64,000 nt of DNA from Tubiluchus corallicola (GCA_030141605.1 JAQGDQ010000436.1:62001-126000), one strand, 5' to 3'; positions 39,901 to 59,920 are shown, counted from the stretch's first letter. Numbers and translations: made by a program. Notes: generated by a model not told the origin, from the letters alone.

Positions 39901-41857
39901 TGCCAACCACAGCATCTTGCTCTTTGCTTACGACAAGCACACATAGTTAAAGTTTCCTAACTAACTACTTAAAAACAGCACTTGCAAACACAATTTGACA
40001 TACAGTTATCTTACTGATGCAAGAAAATCCATTTTCACGCAAAAATCTAGTCGAAATAAACAAAAGACTATCAAAGAGGATCAAAACAGAATGACTGTTT
40101 GTTCTCCCAGTTGGTAGCATGGCTGAACAAAACGAGTCTTAAACATAGTAATTAGCAATCAAGATAAGAAGAAAAAAGCAACTTACTCCCTGTAAGGTCT
40201 AACTCAACGTCTGGCCGCCCCTCCACTTTTAGTACCAAACTTTTTGGAATGACCTTCCTTGGATCATTTGGATCTGTAAGAATCATAACACAATAAAACA
40301 TTAATCAAAATTTACTCAAAAAAATACGCTCATTCTATAACTTCTACGTACCATAAACGATGTTCTCATTTATACCAACAGCCATCCAACATACTTCTTT
40401 ATAACTACAGATTAATTAACAATAGTTTATTACAACCACCTTTAATATCAAAACTTAAATGTCAACAATTTTAAAAATGAATTTGGAATAACGGTAGACA
40501 ACAGAAATAAGCAAAATATTTATGGAACATTTGCGGAAACAGCTGCACATTTTATATAAATAGAAAAACTTCGTATATTTGTAAAATTTGTACAACTGTG
40601 TAAACACTTTGTGCAACTATGTTCGGTCTGATATAATCTGAAACTCATTATGCAAACTCTGCCCACTGATGAAACCGTCAGGAATATGTCAATTATGCAA
40701 ATTTTTCATGCAAAAACTTGTTTGCATTATTACATCAGTGTAACCACTTGTATATCTCTATATATAAAAATATAGAGTCAATTGTACAGAGTTATTTTAG
40801 TCAAATGCCGGCAGTATTTATACACTTTTGCATAGTAGCGGTCCTTACAAGAAATTTCTGAGGCAATCAGGCGATTGATTTTACATTACCATGAGTCTAA
40901 TACACTGCACCTATTGTATTAGTGTAGTATCAGAAAATACGGACAATTGGCAAATTCGAACCGACGTCTCCCCGCTTTTGTCCAGCAAACCGAGATATGA
41001 GTGTATTACCTCATTTTAAATCAAGTCAAGTATCATAATCCTAAAATCAACTGTCAAGATTTTTATTTCTGACATTTCAAGCCCATAATTAGTTAAATTT
41101 TGATACCAAACTTGAAAGACAGGAAACTGAAACAGTTAGATGCAGTCTGGATTTGAACCCGCTGAACTACGCCACAGCGCTAGAAGATCCCTAGTTCAAA
41201 TCTAAACAGTAGCACCTACATGCACCTACTAAGTTCTAGTGAATAAATAAACTATTTATGCTGGTCAATACTACTGAATAATAAACACATAATAAACAAT
41301 TAATAAAAACCTTGAAATTTAAGATTAAAAACAATCAATTAGATTATTAAGCTTCTAGCTCAATTTATTTGTCATTTAAAAAAACAGCAAACAGTTGTGT
41401 GTTAGTCAGACCCACTTACACGCATTATACAGACTCAGAATTTTCCATGTTATTCATGTCTTTCCCCGCCAGAGGTCTCTGATATGCAAATAAGTGTTTT
41501 GACAATCTTTCCAATTAATATAAAAGTTTATTATCATTTCTATATCCTTAAAGTTTAGTGTGTCACTATTCTGTCATTAAAATGGTATTAAAACAAACAA
41601 GATAATAAAATGATTGCCATAAAACAATCAGGATACGGTACTTTAGCATTCAAACTTTGAAAAAACCAAGACAGATGGGTTTTTTTACCTATAATAGCAG
41701 CAACTCCAGAAGCACCATCTCCTAAAAGCGCCTTTTTGTATTTTTCAAGACTTTCGTCTTCTTTATCTTTTGCAAGAATCTCTTGCATGGAAGCCTCAGC
41801 TGGTGGCTTATAGTTGATATCTTCCTCTACGAGATCATCTTTATTATCATCGGCCAT
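36920..41857 (-). CDS. ARHGDIA: Rho GDP-dissociation inhibitor
   Basis: Four coding exons on the minus strand: 41689-41857, 40187-40273, 38936-39076 and 36920-37116, in phase, 594 nt (197 aa; human RhoGDI-alpha 204). The protein holds GDP-bound Rho GTPases in the cytosol by binding their switch regions and burying the C-terminal prenyl group. The acidic N-terminal arm starts [19 protein letters not shown]. The helix region contains [11 protein letters not shown]. The immunoglobulin-like domain shows [49 protein letters not shown] and [12 protein letters not shown], and the end is FDIKKDWN. The first-exon acceptor TTTTCAG at 41868-41874, ten bases upstream of the ATG, shows that a separate 5' UTR exon exists. 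Paralogue identity (alpha versus others) is not resolvable here. Confidence 0.94.
37339..38036. mobile_element. Degenerate pogo/Tigger-like TIR element (probable)
   Basis: It starts CAGTCGAACCTTGTTATG, a pogo/Tigger-type (Tc1-mariner) end, with TA just before it. About 700 bp later a weak inverted match, AACGCCAACCCCGGTCTGCCTG, is followed by TA. GTTATAACGCCAGC-type subrepeats lie inside the left end. No transposase is visible. It lies in the last RhoGDI intron. The right boundary is uncertain. Confidence 0.4.
38846..38920. repeat. CAT/ATC trinucleotide-rich tract
   Basis: Imperfect CATCAT and CATTAC repeats lie immediately next to the donor of the third RhoGDI coding exon (exon edge at 38936) and give a spurious Asp/Met-rich frame. 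Confidence 0.8.
40775..40919 (+). repeat. Dispersed repeat family A, copy 2
   Basis: Aligns in the same orientation with 20095-20239 over about 145 bp. It lies in the first RhoGDI coding intron. A tRNA-like B-box on the minus strand (GGTTCGAAT, near 40957) follows, so the pair may be parts of one SINE family, although copy 1 lacks a clear B-box. Confidence 0.55.
41143..41212. repeat. tRNA-like / SINE fragment
   Basis: On the minus strand GGTTCAAATCC (B-box) follows GCTGTGGCGTAGTTCAGC, an A-box-like word, with the normal spacer between them lost. Another GTTCAAATC lies on the plus strand at the other edge, making the fragment partly palindromic. It cannot fold as a complete tRNA. Confidence 0.4.
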
Positions 41858-42508
41858 GATGAAATCTCTGAAAATATGTCTTTGGTCTGAATAAATGTGA
41901 GTAGTGAGTCAGTCTGTGAACAGAAGCCATTCTATAACAATACTTGCTGTCTGCAACCGACAAGCGCTGTGCCAGTGAGCTAACCCTTGATTTGCTTCAG
42001 TTGCCAGGCTATGTACACATTGTGTCACTATCAGTATAAACGTGTGTAAGGGATAACATGAAGTATTGAAATTTTTAACCTTTATCGAACAAATTTTGTA
42101 ACTTAACCCTTCCAAAATGGAAGGTGGCGGACTACCGCCTATGTTTTTCATGCAAGGGACAAACGGCGATAGATTGCCACCAAAGTTCAGCATTGAGCAT
42201 AGTTACCCAGGTCTGTCTATGTCATTGCTATGGCCATGCAAAACGTCACATAAAAGTTTAGCAGCTGTGGGATTGGGGTTGCTTCACAACAAGAAATGCT
42301 AATCAGCCAATCAGTGTCTGAAGCCAGGTGTATTCCACAATACTGTACTGTATGATGTGTTCCCATGCAAAATTACTTGTAGATCCTTGATGAAACTTAT
42401 TATGTTTAGTTGATTGTTCTGCATTTTCATAAAACGATTGTATATTACGGATTAGTATTGCATCTTTTGAGAATTGATTTCTAAATATAAGTACATGCTT
42501 ATTTATGA

Positions 42509-42546
42509 GTGTGTGTGTGTGTGTGTGCATGAGTGTGTATGTGTAG
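42509..42546. repeat. GT microsatellite
   Basis: A GTGTGTGTGTGTGTGTG run is interrupted by CATGA and continues as GTGTGTATGTGT. Confidence 0.9.
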
Positions 42547-43036
42547 AAATAAAACTAATATTTAATATTAGCACTCAATAACAAACAACTATTTGTTTAT
42601 TTACAAGTTTCTGTTTTAGTAACACACCACAAGAAGTTATTGTCAAATGTGCAAAAGTCAATGTGGTCCAGCTAAAAAGCAACTACGTAGTGAAAGGGTT
42701 AACTTTTAGTTTAAATTAAAATGTAAACTAAATTAAAATTAAGTGTAAACTGATTAGTTGCTTTTTATGTAGTAATAAAGTTATAAATAAAATGGCACAT
42801 TACATGCACTACTCAAGCTTCAGCTCAGTGCTACTTTATTGCTGCTGTAATGTACAAATATATGACGATGTCTTGTGTCTGAAAACATTAGCGGCTGCAT
42901 TTATACGTGCGTTTTTTTACCAGAATTCTACATAATTCAAGGTCATGAGTCGTTCAATAAGTAACTCAATTAGTCAAGGAATTCTGCTTAACTGCAGTCC
43001 TAATCAATCACGGTCAGTTGGGCAGCGGACATAGCA

Positions 43037-43370
43037 CTCCAAGTGTACATTGTCCAACTGTCCACTAACCAATAATAATATTTACTACCCAAGTGTCTAC
43101 TGCTGCTAACTGTCTATTATCCAAATGTCCATTGCCCAAGTGTCTTTTGTGTTAGTGTCCACTATGCAAATGTTGACTTTCCAAGGGCCCATTACCCAAG
43201 TGTCTTTTGTGCTAGTGTCTACTGTCCAACTGTCTAACTGTTCACTATCCAAGGGCCCACTGCCCAAGTGAGTTCTGTGCTAGTGTCCACTGTCCAACTG
43301 TCTACTGTCCAAGTGTCTATTGTCTAACTGTTCATTGTCCAAGGGCCCACTGCCCAAGTGTCCTAGAACC
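43037..43370. repeat. Degenerate short-period tandem repeat
   Basis: Many variants of TGTCCAACTGTCCACT, GTCCAAGTGTC and AAGGGCCCACTGCCCAAG follow one another for about 330 bp, an old minisatellite with units of roughly 10-20 bp and a longer higher-order pattern (the GGGCCCA block recurs about every 60 to 70 bp). Confidence 0.8.
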
Positions 43371-44450
43371 GTCCTAATGCCTGATAGCAAAGTTGGTAGC
43401 TGGCAGGATACCAGTTCTATTCAATCATTCTATCATTAATAAGAATACTTTGAAATTTCAAGAACAAGAAATTAAAATGAAGTAAAGTGTGATGACCTTC
43501 AGGCAGCCCGGTCAGGAAGCTTACACTGTCCTTTCAGCTGGTTCGTCCCTGGTTTCTGCACTTCGCAACTCGCGCGATGGCAACAACAATGTTACCCTAT
43601 TGGCTATTACTATATCAATATTGACTCTTCTAAATTAACAGTCTGCTTAATACAGGCAAAGCAGGTTCTGAGAATGAACAAAAGCATTAAACATGGGATC
43701 ACTAAATAATCAAAAATCTGTTGTTCCCAAAAGCAATGTGAATTCTTAGACACGTTGCAAGTTTCAATAAATTCAGTACAAGTGTTATTTTAGCGCAGCA
43801 ACAGTTTAGATAGTTCTAAGCATATGCGTTACACTGTCAACACGCCAAAAATGCTGACCTCAGAATAAATTAAAACTATGCTCAGTTCGTGTACAAAGTG
43901 TTAATCCGCAAGAAATACCGAACTGCAGGCTAGCTGCGTTTTCTATTTAAACCCAAACAAATGTTGCCGCAAATGCAGACTTTCTGGGGATGTCCCATTA
44001 TCCTGTATTCATTAATCATAAACCATAAGTCCATAATTTAGTAGTATTGAAACCTGTAAAAATATGCGAAATTGTGATGCACTTTGTGTATAAAAACTAT
44101 TATTATTAATTTTCCAAGTTAATATTGTTAACTTCAGCATGAAGCCGCAAAAGCTTAATCGGTAACCACGTCTAATCGTAGACAGGTACTAGTAAACTGC
44201 ATTAATACACATGAAGCCTGAAGGAACCTGGTAGGCCGACTAGGAGAACAACGTCTGTACGATTCTATGAATTATTTCAATGAAATTAGCACGTCAGTTA
44301 AAAAATGAGAGGTGAAAATAAACAAATTATAATTCATGCAACAAGAATGTGCTAACTTAAACAACTACAACAGTTCTATACCTTTTCGTACACAATGCAC
44401 AGATTAAAAATTTGATAACTGTTTAATGAGAAGATTCGTCGCAAACTTAC

Positions 44451-44530
44451 AGACCATTTACAGACTGTACCAAGTAAAGATGGCGTTACCCTATCAAGGC
44501 GTGGCTTCCGGTAGAGTGACTTCCGGTATT
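44451..44530 (-). promoter_or_regulatory. Probable RhoGDI 5' UTR exon and promoter with paired ETS-type sites
   Basis: On the minus strand a strong donor, ATGGTCT|GTAAGTTTGCG, ends at 44451. It could pair with the acceptor just before the RhoGDI start codon (exon edge 41867). Two CTTCCGGT words (44506-44513 and 44521-44528, plus strand) match the ETS-family core and lie 15 bp apart, as in TATA-less housekeeping promoters. The exon start is not defined. Confidence 0.4.
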
Positions 44531-45761
44531 ACAATTTCGTTTTATCTACTACGACCAAACACACAAATTCTCTAATACAACCAAATTCTGTTAGAACTCA
44601 GAAGAATGAAGGTGGATCTTTAATAGAAGTAACAACAAACGAGTAACATAGGTTTGGAATGACGTAACTGAATAAGAATTTTTGATATTAATATTGAAGG
44701 CCTTTTTAAAGTAGTTTCAGTTGACACAAATCTTGCAGTATAAACCTTGCAGTACCTATCCAGTATGCAACAGTTGCTGTTCGTGTTCGCTGCTCGTGAG
44801 ACAGTTATTTTTTTAAAAAAGAAATAATTATAAGATTTATTTGAATCAATAGACAGCCAAACACAAGGAACTATGATACCTTACTGTATACAACAGATAT
44901 TGACACACATGCATAACTGAGATAAGACCCAAAGATCATTTAGTATGTATGTTTTAACAATAATGCGACAAGTATTCCATATGCAGTAATATTTCTTGTA
45001 AGTTACGTGGGCATGCATGTGTTTTTTATAGGTCACGTGGGTGTGTATCTGAGCCAGACCCCCAAGTAACCTCAGTAAAAATCATACAGTTATATTTTGT
45101 AAAAAGTAAAATGTTTTTGGGCTAATGCTTTTTAAGTGAGATTTATAAAATTTCGACTAAGCTTTCAACGCAACACGAATTCGATTTTTTTCAATTCAAA
45201 AATTTTATTCATCTCCAACACGAAATTCATAAAGATAGTTATAACACTTGTGTGAAGTATGTAGAACTGGGGGCGGGGGTGAGGGGTTGTCAAGTCTGCC
45301 AATCCCATGACGGCAGAATACAAGGTTGTTGCCAGAACAAAAATGTTGAGTGCTATGAAGAAAATATTTGTTTTGCTTTAGCGAATTAGAAATATACGTA
45401 ATATTATATCAGCAAGCAAATAATGTAATTAAGTCATAAGGAAATCATAAGTTCCACAGAAGTTTACAAAAAGAAACGAATAACTAAAACAAAACGTTGG
45501 CTACAGTTTTTAGCCTATTGTTGTTTTATTTATCAGCTTTGTAGCTTCGTCACTACATTTGTACCAGTGTACTTAGCTTTTTTTGTATGAAATGTTTTAT
45601 ATTCTAATTATACATGTGTGCATTGTTTACGAATTGATATTTCTACAGTTGTTTACAAGTTAAAGTTGTAGATGTTTGCTGCAGAGTTGAACTATAAGAC
45701 GGGTCACTTTAGTACTGGGCCACTGACAGGTTATGGCTGTCGGTATCTGTAGCTCAAGTGG

Positions 45762-46112
45762 ACGATGACCTGGGCCGGATTATGATCTTTTGGATCCCTT
45801 AGGCTAATGAAATTATGGGGCCCCGTCAGACGGAGCCATCTCATAATTTCAGCAACATTTGTATGGCTGGGGGCCCATAATTCAAATAAAGGGCCTCAAG
45901 CAAGGGCTCTTTGTCTTAAATAAAGGGCCTTAAACAGGGATCCTTTATCTCGAATGAGGAACTACTTTAAAATTGGATTTTCAGACTTCCTGGCCTCCTT
46001 TTTTAAAGCTGTAATTTTTCTTTGTTATATGAATTATTGAGTAATGCAAAGCATTTCCCTCTCCCATACTGGGGCCCTAGGCTGTAGCCTATAGTCCAGC
46101 CTTGACGATGAG
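45762..46112. mobile_element. Non-autonomous hAT-type element, 335 bp
   Basis: The element 45770-46104 starts CTGGGCCGGATTATG and ends CTATAGTCCAGCCTTG. Read as inverted termini these match at about 12 of 16 positions. It is flanked by ACGATGAC (45762-45769) and ACGATGAG (46105-46112), an 8-bp duplication with one mismatch. GGGCCGG-type ends plus 8-bp duplication point to hAT. The interior has GGGCCC and AAATAAAGGGCCT subrepeats and no transposase. Confidence 0.65.
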
Positions 46113-46732
46113 TCACACCTGCCGACCCATGTAGAATATAAGCTATGACTTTTTGTAAACTTCAGCATCCCGACTCAAAATCTGATTACTGTACCAGACA
46201 CAGATAAATTGACCATTAATTCGCGTTAGGTAGGATTATTTAGTAGCGGCGAAACTATAATTTTTTTGGCTTCTGTAATGGACCTTCAAAATGCGAATGT
46301 AATATTTTCTGGCACGCGAATGGCTGCTAGAAGACCGACCGACCTGTGTCAATCACACGTAACTTCAAAAATACCTGTACAAATATCAGTACACGACACA
46401 TAAAAACCATGTACGATGATCGATCAGTCCTAATTTCACGAAAACGTTACCTCTTCGAAAAAAAGATTAGTACATTTTTGTCACCTGATTACCGTGACAG
46501 CGTGACGTAATAATAATTTGTTTTGAGTGAGCTGTCCTTGGTTACGTATTCGTTACCTACACGAAAAGAAATGGCTTAGCAACGCAAAAAGTATTTATAT
46601 TCTCCATTTACTGGCGCTTTTTGTGTTAGTATAATTAATTTTTTAGTGTTGTCAACTTAAAAAATCAACGCAACTGAGGGGTGGGGTGTGTAGCTCGGAT
46701 GTGTTTTGTCTGCGAGCCACCCAAATGCCACC

Positions 46733-55799
<9,067 letters not shown>

Positions 55800-56484
55800 A
55801 ACCGATGGAAAATGTCCGTATCTGCAAATTGTTTGCAAATTTATTGAATAAGAAACTGTGCTTCTTGGAGAACTTGCGATTAAAGGCAATTGTCTATTGG
55901 TTCTTTTTGGCGACAATTTAAGTTTTGAAGTACGAAACTCTAAAGAACTTTTAGCCGGTTATATATAACAAGATGCTTTTCTAATCTTGCTGGTCGTTTT
56001 TCATAAATCGCTTAATGATTTCAAAATTCTATTACGCAAATATATCTGAAACTAAAGTTGTAAGACTGTTGTAATTTTTCAATTTTATATCATAATTTCA
56101 TTAATTGTACAGTACAGCTTTTGCATGTTTGTTAAGCAAATTACAATAATGATAAAAGCCATTAATTAACAATAATAATCAGTTAGTAAATTATTGTGTG
56201 GACGGTATATGTCCGTTCACCCATTGTAACACTGACTTGTGAACACACTGAGTCACATTCAATTACTGTTTATGCGGGCTAAAACTGAGTCTGTCACTAT
56301 ACAGAATGGCATGCAGTTGGAGGACAGCCGGTACTTGTTATCACAAAAAAATTTCACGTTTTATTGTCGTTCAAACTTCACTATTAAAGATTAGTTAAAA
56401 TGGTATTGTTGTGCGTGGTGCATTGAATGTATTGTACAAATAAGGTTACAAGATCCAATTGTAATGGATTATGTTATTCGTCAG
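55800..56484. other. Intergenic: 3' flank of the coiled-coil gene
   Basis: AT-rich convergent interval leading to the sulfotransferase 3' side. No recognised coding or RNA feature. Confidence 0.5.
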
Positions 56485-56765
56485 AACTGTCACCCGTCAC
56501 TGTCATTCAAACGTAACAAACCGTTATGCAAACTGAATGCCATTGTGATGCTTCTAACTGTCTCTCGTCACTGTCATTCAAACATAGCAAACCGTTATGC
56601 AAACTGAATGCCATCGCGATGCTTCTAACTATCACTCGTCACTGTCATTCAAACGTGGCAAGTTATAATGTACAATGAATGCTACTGTGATCGTTAAATT
56701 GTCACACATCACAATCGTTCAAACATGAAGAACTGTTATGGATGTCGATCGTTATCCATATCAAT
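56485..56765. repeat. Minisatellite, about 71-bp unit, four copies
   Basis: Units begin near 56485, 56556, 56627 and 56697. Each holds TCACTGTCATTCAAAC-type sequence, then GCAA-CCGTTATGCAAACTG and GAATGCCAT-GTGATG. The first three copies are very similar and the fourth has diverged. It lies downstream of the sulfotransferase stop. Confidence 0.85.
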
Positions 56766-56942
56766 GCTACCCAAACTTTGCGTATACTGTTCACACTAAA
56801 CGTGTCCTGTGTCCCGGCCCCTCTTGTCTGTACTTATAGTAAAAGAATCGGTAAGCAAAAACAATTACAATACGTATAATGCTGTATACTGGCTTTTGCT
56901 TCAACTGAAAAAACGATGCACGAAGTGTCACATGTTTAACTA

Positions 56943-58634
56943 TTACTTAGGTCTGAAATTATTTATAGGCTTGTATCTAGTATAATTTAATACGTCCATT
57001 AAAGATTTACAGTTAGCCTCAACAAGTTTTATGTGTTGTGGAATCATTTCTTCTCTCCATTTATTAGCAGCAGCAATCGGGTTAAGTCTACAGGTGCTGT
57101 AATCGTGCCCGTCTTTACCAGAAATCACCTTGTCTTTGTGATCATGCTCACCGTCACTACCACATTGTCGAACAAATTTCAGCACATGATCGTGCACTTT
57201 TATGCCAACAAAATCATACATTTCTTTCACGACAGGTGTCGTGTTTCTTGCTAAATCTTCATACCGTAACAAGTAATAAGAGTTTGGATGATCTTCCCGC
57301 AAAGTTTCTCCGTTGATAGTGTTCAAATATGCACGTTTACAATCTTTCCTTGTTTTCCGAGCCAGACTAGCAAGCGTGGGATTAAAGTTTTTCCTGGAAA
57401 CTCTCATTTCAGAGTTTACCTTGCCTCGTGGATCACGTACTAAGTGTATAACTTTGACATCCATGTCTGTCCTTGCCAGAAGAGATCGTAGCTCAGAAAT
57501 ATTGCACTCGATTAGTTTAGCAGCAGAATACTCATAGTTCCGGCAAATTCTTGACACACGTTCTCTAAACACTGACGTATTGTATTGCCTGATTAAATAA
57601 TCTTTGCAAAAACGTAGTATCTGCTGCTTATTGCGGCCTGTCATCTCCTTTGGGCAATGAATGGAGACTTCTGTACCGAGATCTTGTAAAAGTGCTGCAG
57701 ACTGTTCTATGTGGTGTTTAAATACGCCTTCTGGAACATTCCAAGTAGCAGAACTTCGATAAGCATTGCGAACTTTGCATCGAAGCAAATTTTCTAGCGA
57801 CAGATCCGTCCGGCCTACTTGGTCTGTCTCCAGGAATTTCTCTGGCTCGTACGAATAAAATATTTTTGGATGTTTGTTGAAGATCTCCCCGGCAAAAGAT
57901 GATCCGCTGCGATGCTGAGAACAGATGATGATGACTTTTTTCTTGTTGCTTTCGTCTACAAGAACATTGGTATGTTCCTCTTGGTCCGTATTATTAGGTT
58001 GTACTTTTTTCAATACTGGTAACACTATTTCATGTTGCTGTCCTTGTGTCAAAGTCATAGACTTGATGTAAGGACGTATTTTGCTTTCTAAACTTGGCAA
58101 AAATGTAACTATTAGACTATAATATATTGAAAGAAACCATACTATCTTTTCAAAAATGACTTACGTGAAAGAAATATTACCACACAAACATAATTTCTTA
58201 CAGAATAAAATGTGGCATATACAATTACACATAATTTATTGATAATATAATTATATATTTTTAGTTATACAGATAAATGTATATATATAATTACTTGGGC
58301 AATTAGTGAATTAAATGACAAACAACTTTGCACTTAAAATTTCTCTTTAAATTATATTATTTGACAAGGCTTTTTAAAATTTAAAGAGAAATTTTAAGTG
58401 CAAAGTTGTTTGTTATTTAATTCGCTTATTGCCCAAGTAATTATTATCTTTTAATAACATGTAAGTATTTAAAATCGTAAAAATCAATATTAAAGTAGTT
58501 AGTGACTAGCCAAGAATGTGAAATGAAATACTACCGTTTATTTTAGTTAATGCTTCGCCGGGGCTACGTAACATGAAAAATATAGTACACGAAAAACAGA
58601 AGCACGACACTAGCAAAGATTTCAACCTGAGCAT
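56943..58634 (-). CDS. Carbohydrate 6-O-sulfotransferase (CHST1/2/3-type, Gal/GalNAc/GlcNAc)
   Basis: Two exons on the minus strand, 58535-58634 and 56943-58108, in phase, 421 aa. Exon 1 gives the ATG and a type II signal anchor (residues about 6-22, LLVSCFCFSCTIFFML) after a short LRLK cytosolic end. Exon 2 is the Golgi-lumenal catalytic domain. The 5'-phosphosulfate loop is SQHRSGSS (97-104) and the 3'-phosphate site lies at VRDPRGKVNSEM (RDPRG 258-262), both for PAPS. FYSYEPEKF follows the first loop, as in the CHST GST family. Several N-glycosylation sequons are visible (NTS, NIS, NTT, NYT). A read starting in exon 2 would have only a non-ATG start, which supports the exon 1 join (AAAC G|GTAGTA with CTAATAG|TT). 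The sugar acceptor cannot be told from sequence. Confidence 0.9.
58124..58197. repeat. 74-bp direct repeat, copy 1 (sulfotransferase intron)
   Basis: Starts ATATTGAAAGAAACCATACT and contains TGACTTACGTGAAAGAAATA. It matches 58868-58941 in the same orientation at all but a few positions. Confidence 0.9.
58288..58443. repeat. Long inverted repeat (foldback), arms about 65 bp
   Basis: Left arm 58288-58353 starts TAATTACTTGGGCAAT. The right arm 58379-58443 is its complement, ending ATTGCCCAAGTAATTA, with about three mismatches and a 25-bp loop. It lies in the single intron of the sulfotransferase gene. It is a foldback MITE candidate, and the TTAAATTT-rich loop has no coding content. Confidence 0.9.
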
Positions 58635-58867
58635 TTCGCCTCTGTTGGTAAAAGCGAGACGCGGCGAGCCCCCGTACTTATCGTATCTTTCGCTGCCTTA
58701 GGACATGTCAAAATGGTTGTCACCAGTAGTTGTCTATTATTCCGTCATTAACTTGTCCTCAAGTTCCAGCTTATGTGGTGCAACGACCTTTATAACTCAA
58801 GTGCAGCGTTAAAGCACAACCGGGCCCAATCATAATAATAATAGGACAAAATAATGTACTCTTTAAA

Positions 58868-58941
58868 ATATTGAAAGGAACCATACTATCTTCTCAAAAA
58901 TGACTTACGTGAAAGAAATATTACCACACAAACACAATTTT
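58868..58941. repeat. 74-bp direct repeat, copy 2 (upstream of sulfotransferase)
   Basis: ATATTGAAAGGAACCATACT through CCACACAAACACAATTTT matches 58124-58197. The two copies bracket exon 1 and the foldback element. Confidence 0.9.
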
Positions 58942-58944
58942 GCT

Positions 58945-59260
58945 TTCGCGCCATTAGTTCTTCGTTGTTACATGCACTTTGCCATTCGCTAGTTTGACCG
59001 GCATTAGCGCGCCTGCAGTTCGGAAATGCATTGCGAAAAAAACAAGCGACGTACCTCTCAGTTCAGATGTGTTAATTTGTGATGAACTACACACTTTCCA
59101 CGGCTCATGCATGAGCACAGCGGTAAATTTGAAATTTGAATTTTATTTTAAAACTTGACTAGTTTTAGTACAACACATTGAATATGTTACAGTAGCACAA
59201 TGTGCTTCAACTTTCGCTTTTGAAAACACTTGCAACGCACTCGTGGAATATTTTTGCTGT
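58945..59260 (+). repeat. Dispersed repeat family B, copy 2
   Basis: TTCGCGCCATTAGTTCTTCG through CGTACCTCTCAGTTCAG aligns with 47565-47700. Weaker similarity may run on into the 59.1-59.26 kb part, which shares a CAATGYGCYTC-like word with about 47780. Confidence 0.55.
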
Positions 59261-59879
59261 TGAATTATGTTAGTTTGTGATGTCATCAACAGTTGGGCTC
59301 GCCCGAGGTTAATTAAGATTTTTATCTATTATTTAATTATCAGAAACGCTTTTGCAGTATTAATTGTGTTAAAATGTATACTTTTTTTTATGGGACTTGA
59401 AAATGGGGCAGATATGAAAAATCATCCCCTCTTCTTTTAACATTTCATTAATTCACAACACACTGTTGTTTTAAAGCGACAAAAATGATCTGAAACTAGA
59501 AGTGCTAACAGCCCAGGTTTGTTTAAACGACATCAACAGCAAAGTTTACTTTGTGAGGTTATTAAAGAAGATTAATTGGTTGCAGTTTATGCGATCGACA
59601 CACCATTTGTAAAATCATATTATGCTTTATGTTGGTGGCGCTGCTGCAGTTCATGGCGCACGTAAATTTGATAGTCTCTCGTACGTTTTTGTACAAAAGT
59701 AGATTTTATATTCTGACAAAATAATTTTGGACCTCGTATGCAGTTGACATTTATAGTGTTAGATCGTCTGTGCACTGGCAAGCTGTTCATTTTACCGGCA
59801 GTCTGTATAATTTTGACAAATTGATGGTATTGCGGAGACTTCGTTCAAGTTTTCCCGCCATTTGGAGCTTCACAAAGGA
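59261..59879. other. Sulfotransferase upstream / retrotransposon 5' flank, boundary unclear
   Basis: No gene seen. Part of this stretch may be the 5' UTR and internal promoter of the retrotransposon that follows. I could not place its 5' edge because the 3' end, and so the target-site duplication, is outside the window. Confidence 0.4.
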
Positions 59880-59920
59880 ATTCGGTTACCGGTAAACACA
59901 GACATACACGAGCGTACAGA

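Larger units (their letters stand above)
41858..46732. other. Intergenic / RhoGDI 5' region with repeats
   Basis: Divergent interval between RhoGDI (minus) and the small coiled-coil gene (plus). It contains a GT-rich microsatellite, a degenerate tandem repeat, a probable RhoGDI 5' UTR exon and a hAT-like element, each listed separately. I see no further coding exon. Confidence 0.5.

Noticed and set aside
56943-58100. Sulfotransferase as a single-exon gene starting MPSLES
   Set aside because: That first codon is TTG, and the read-through lacks a membrane anchor; an in-phase upstream exon with ATG and anchor is present.
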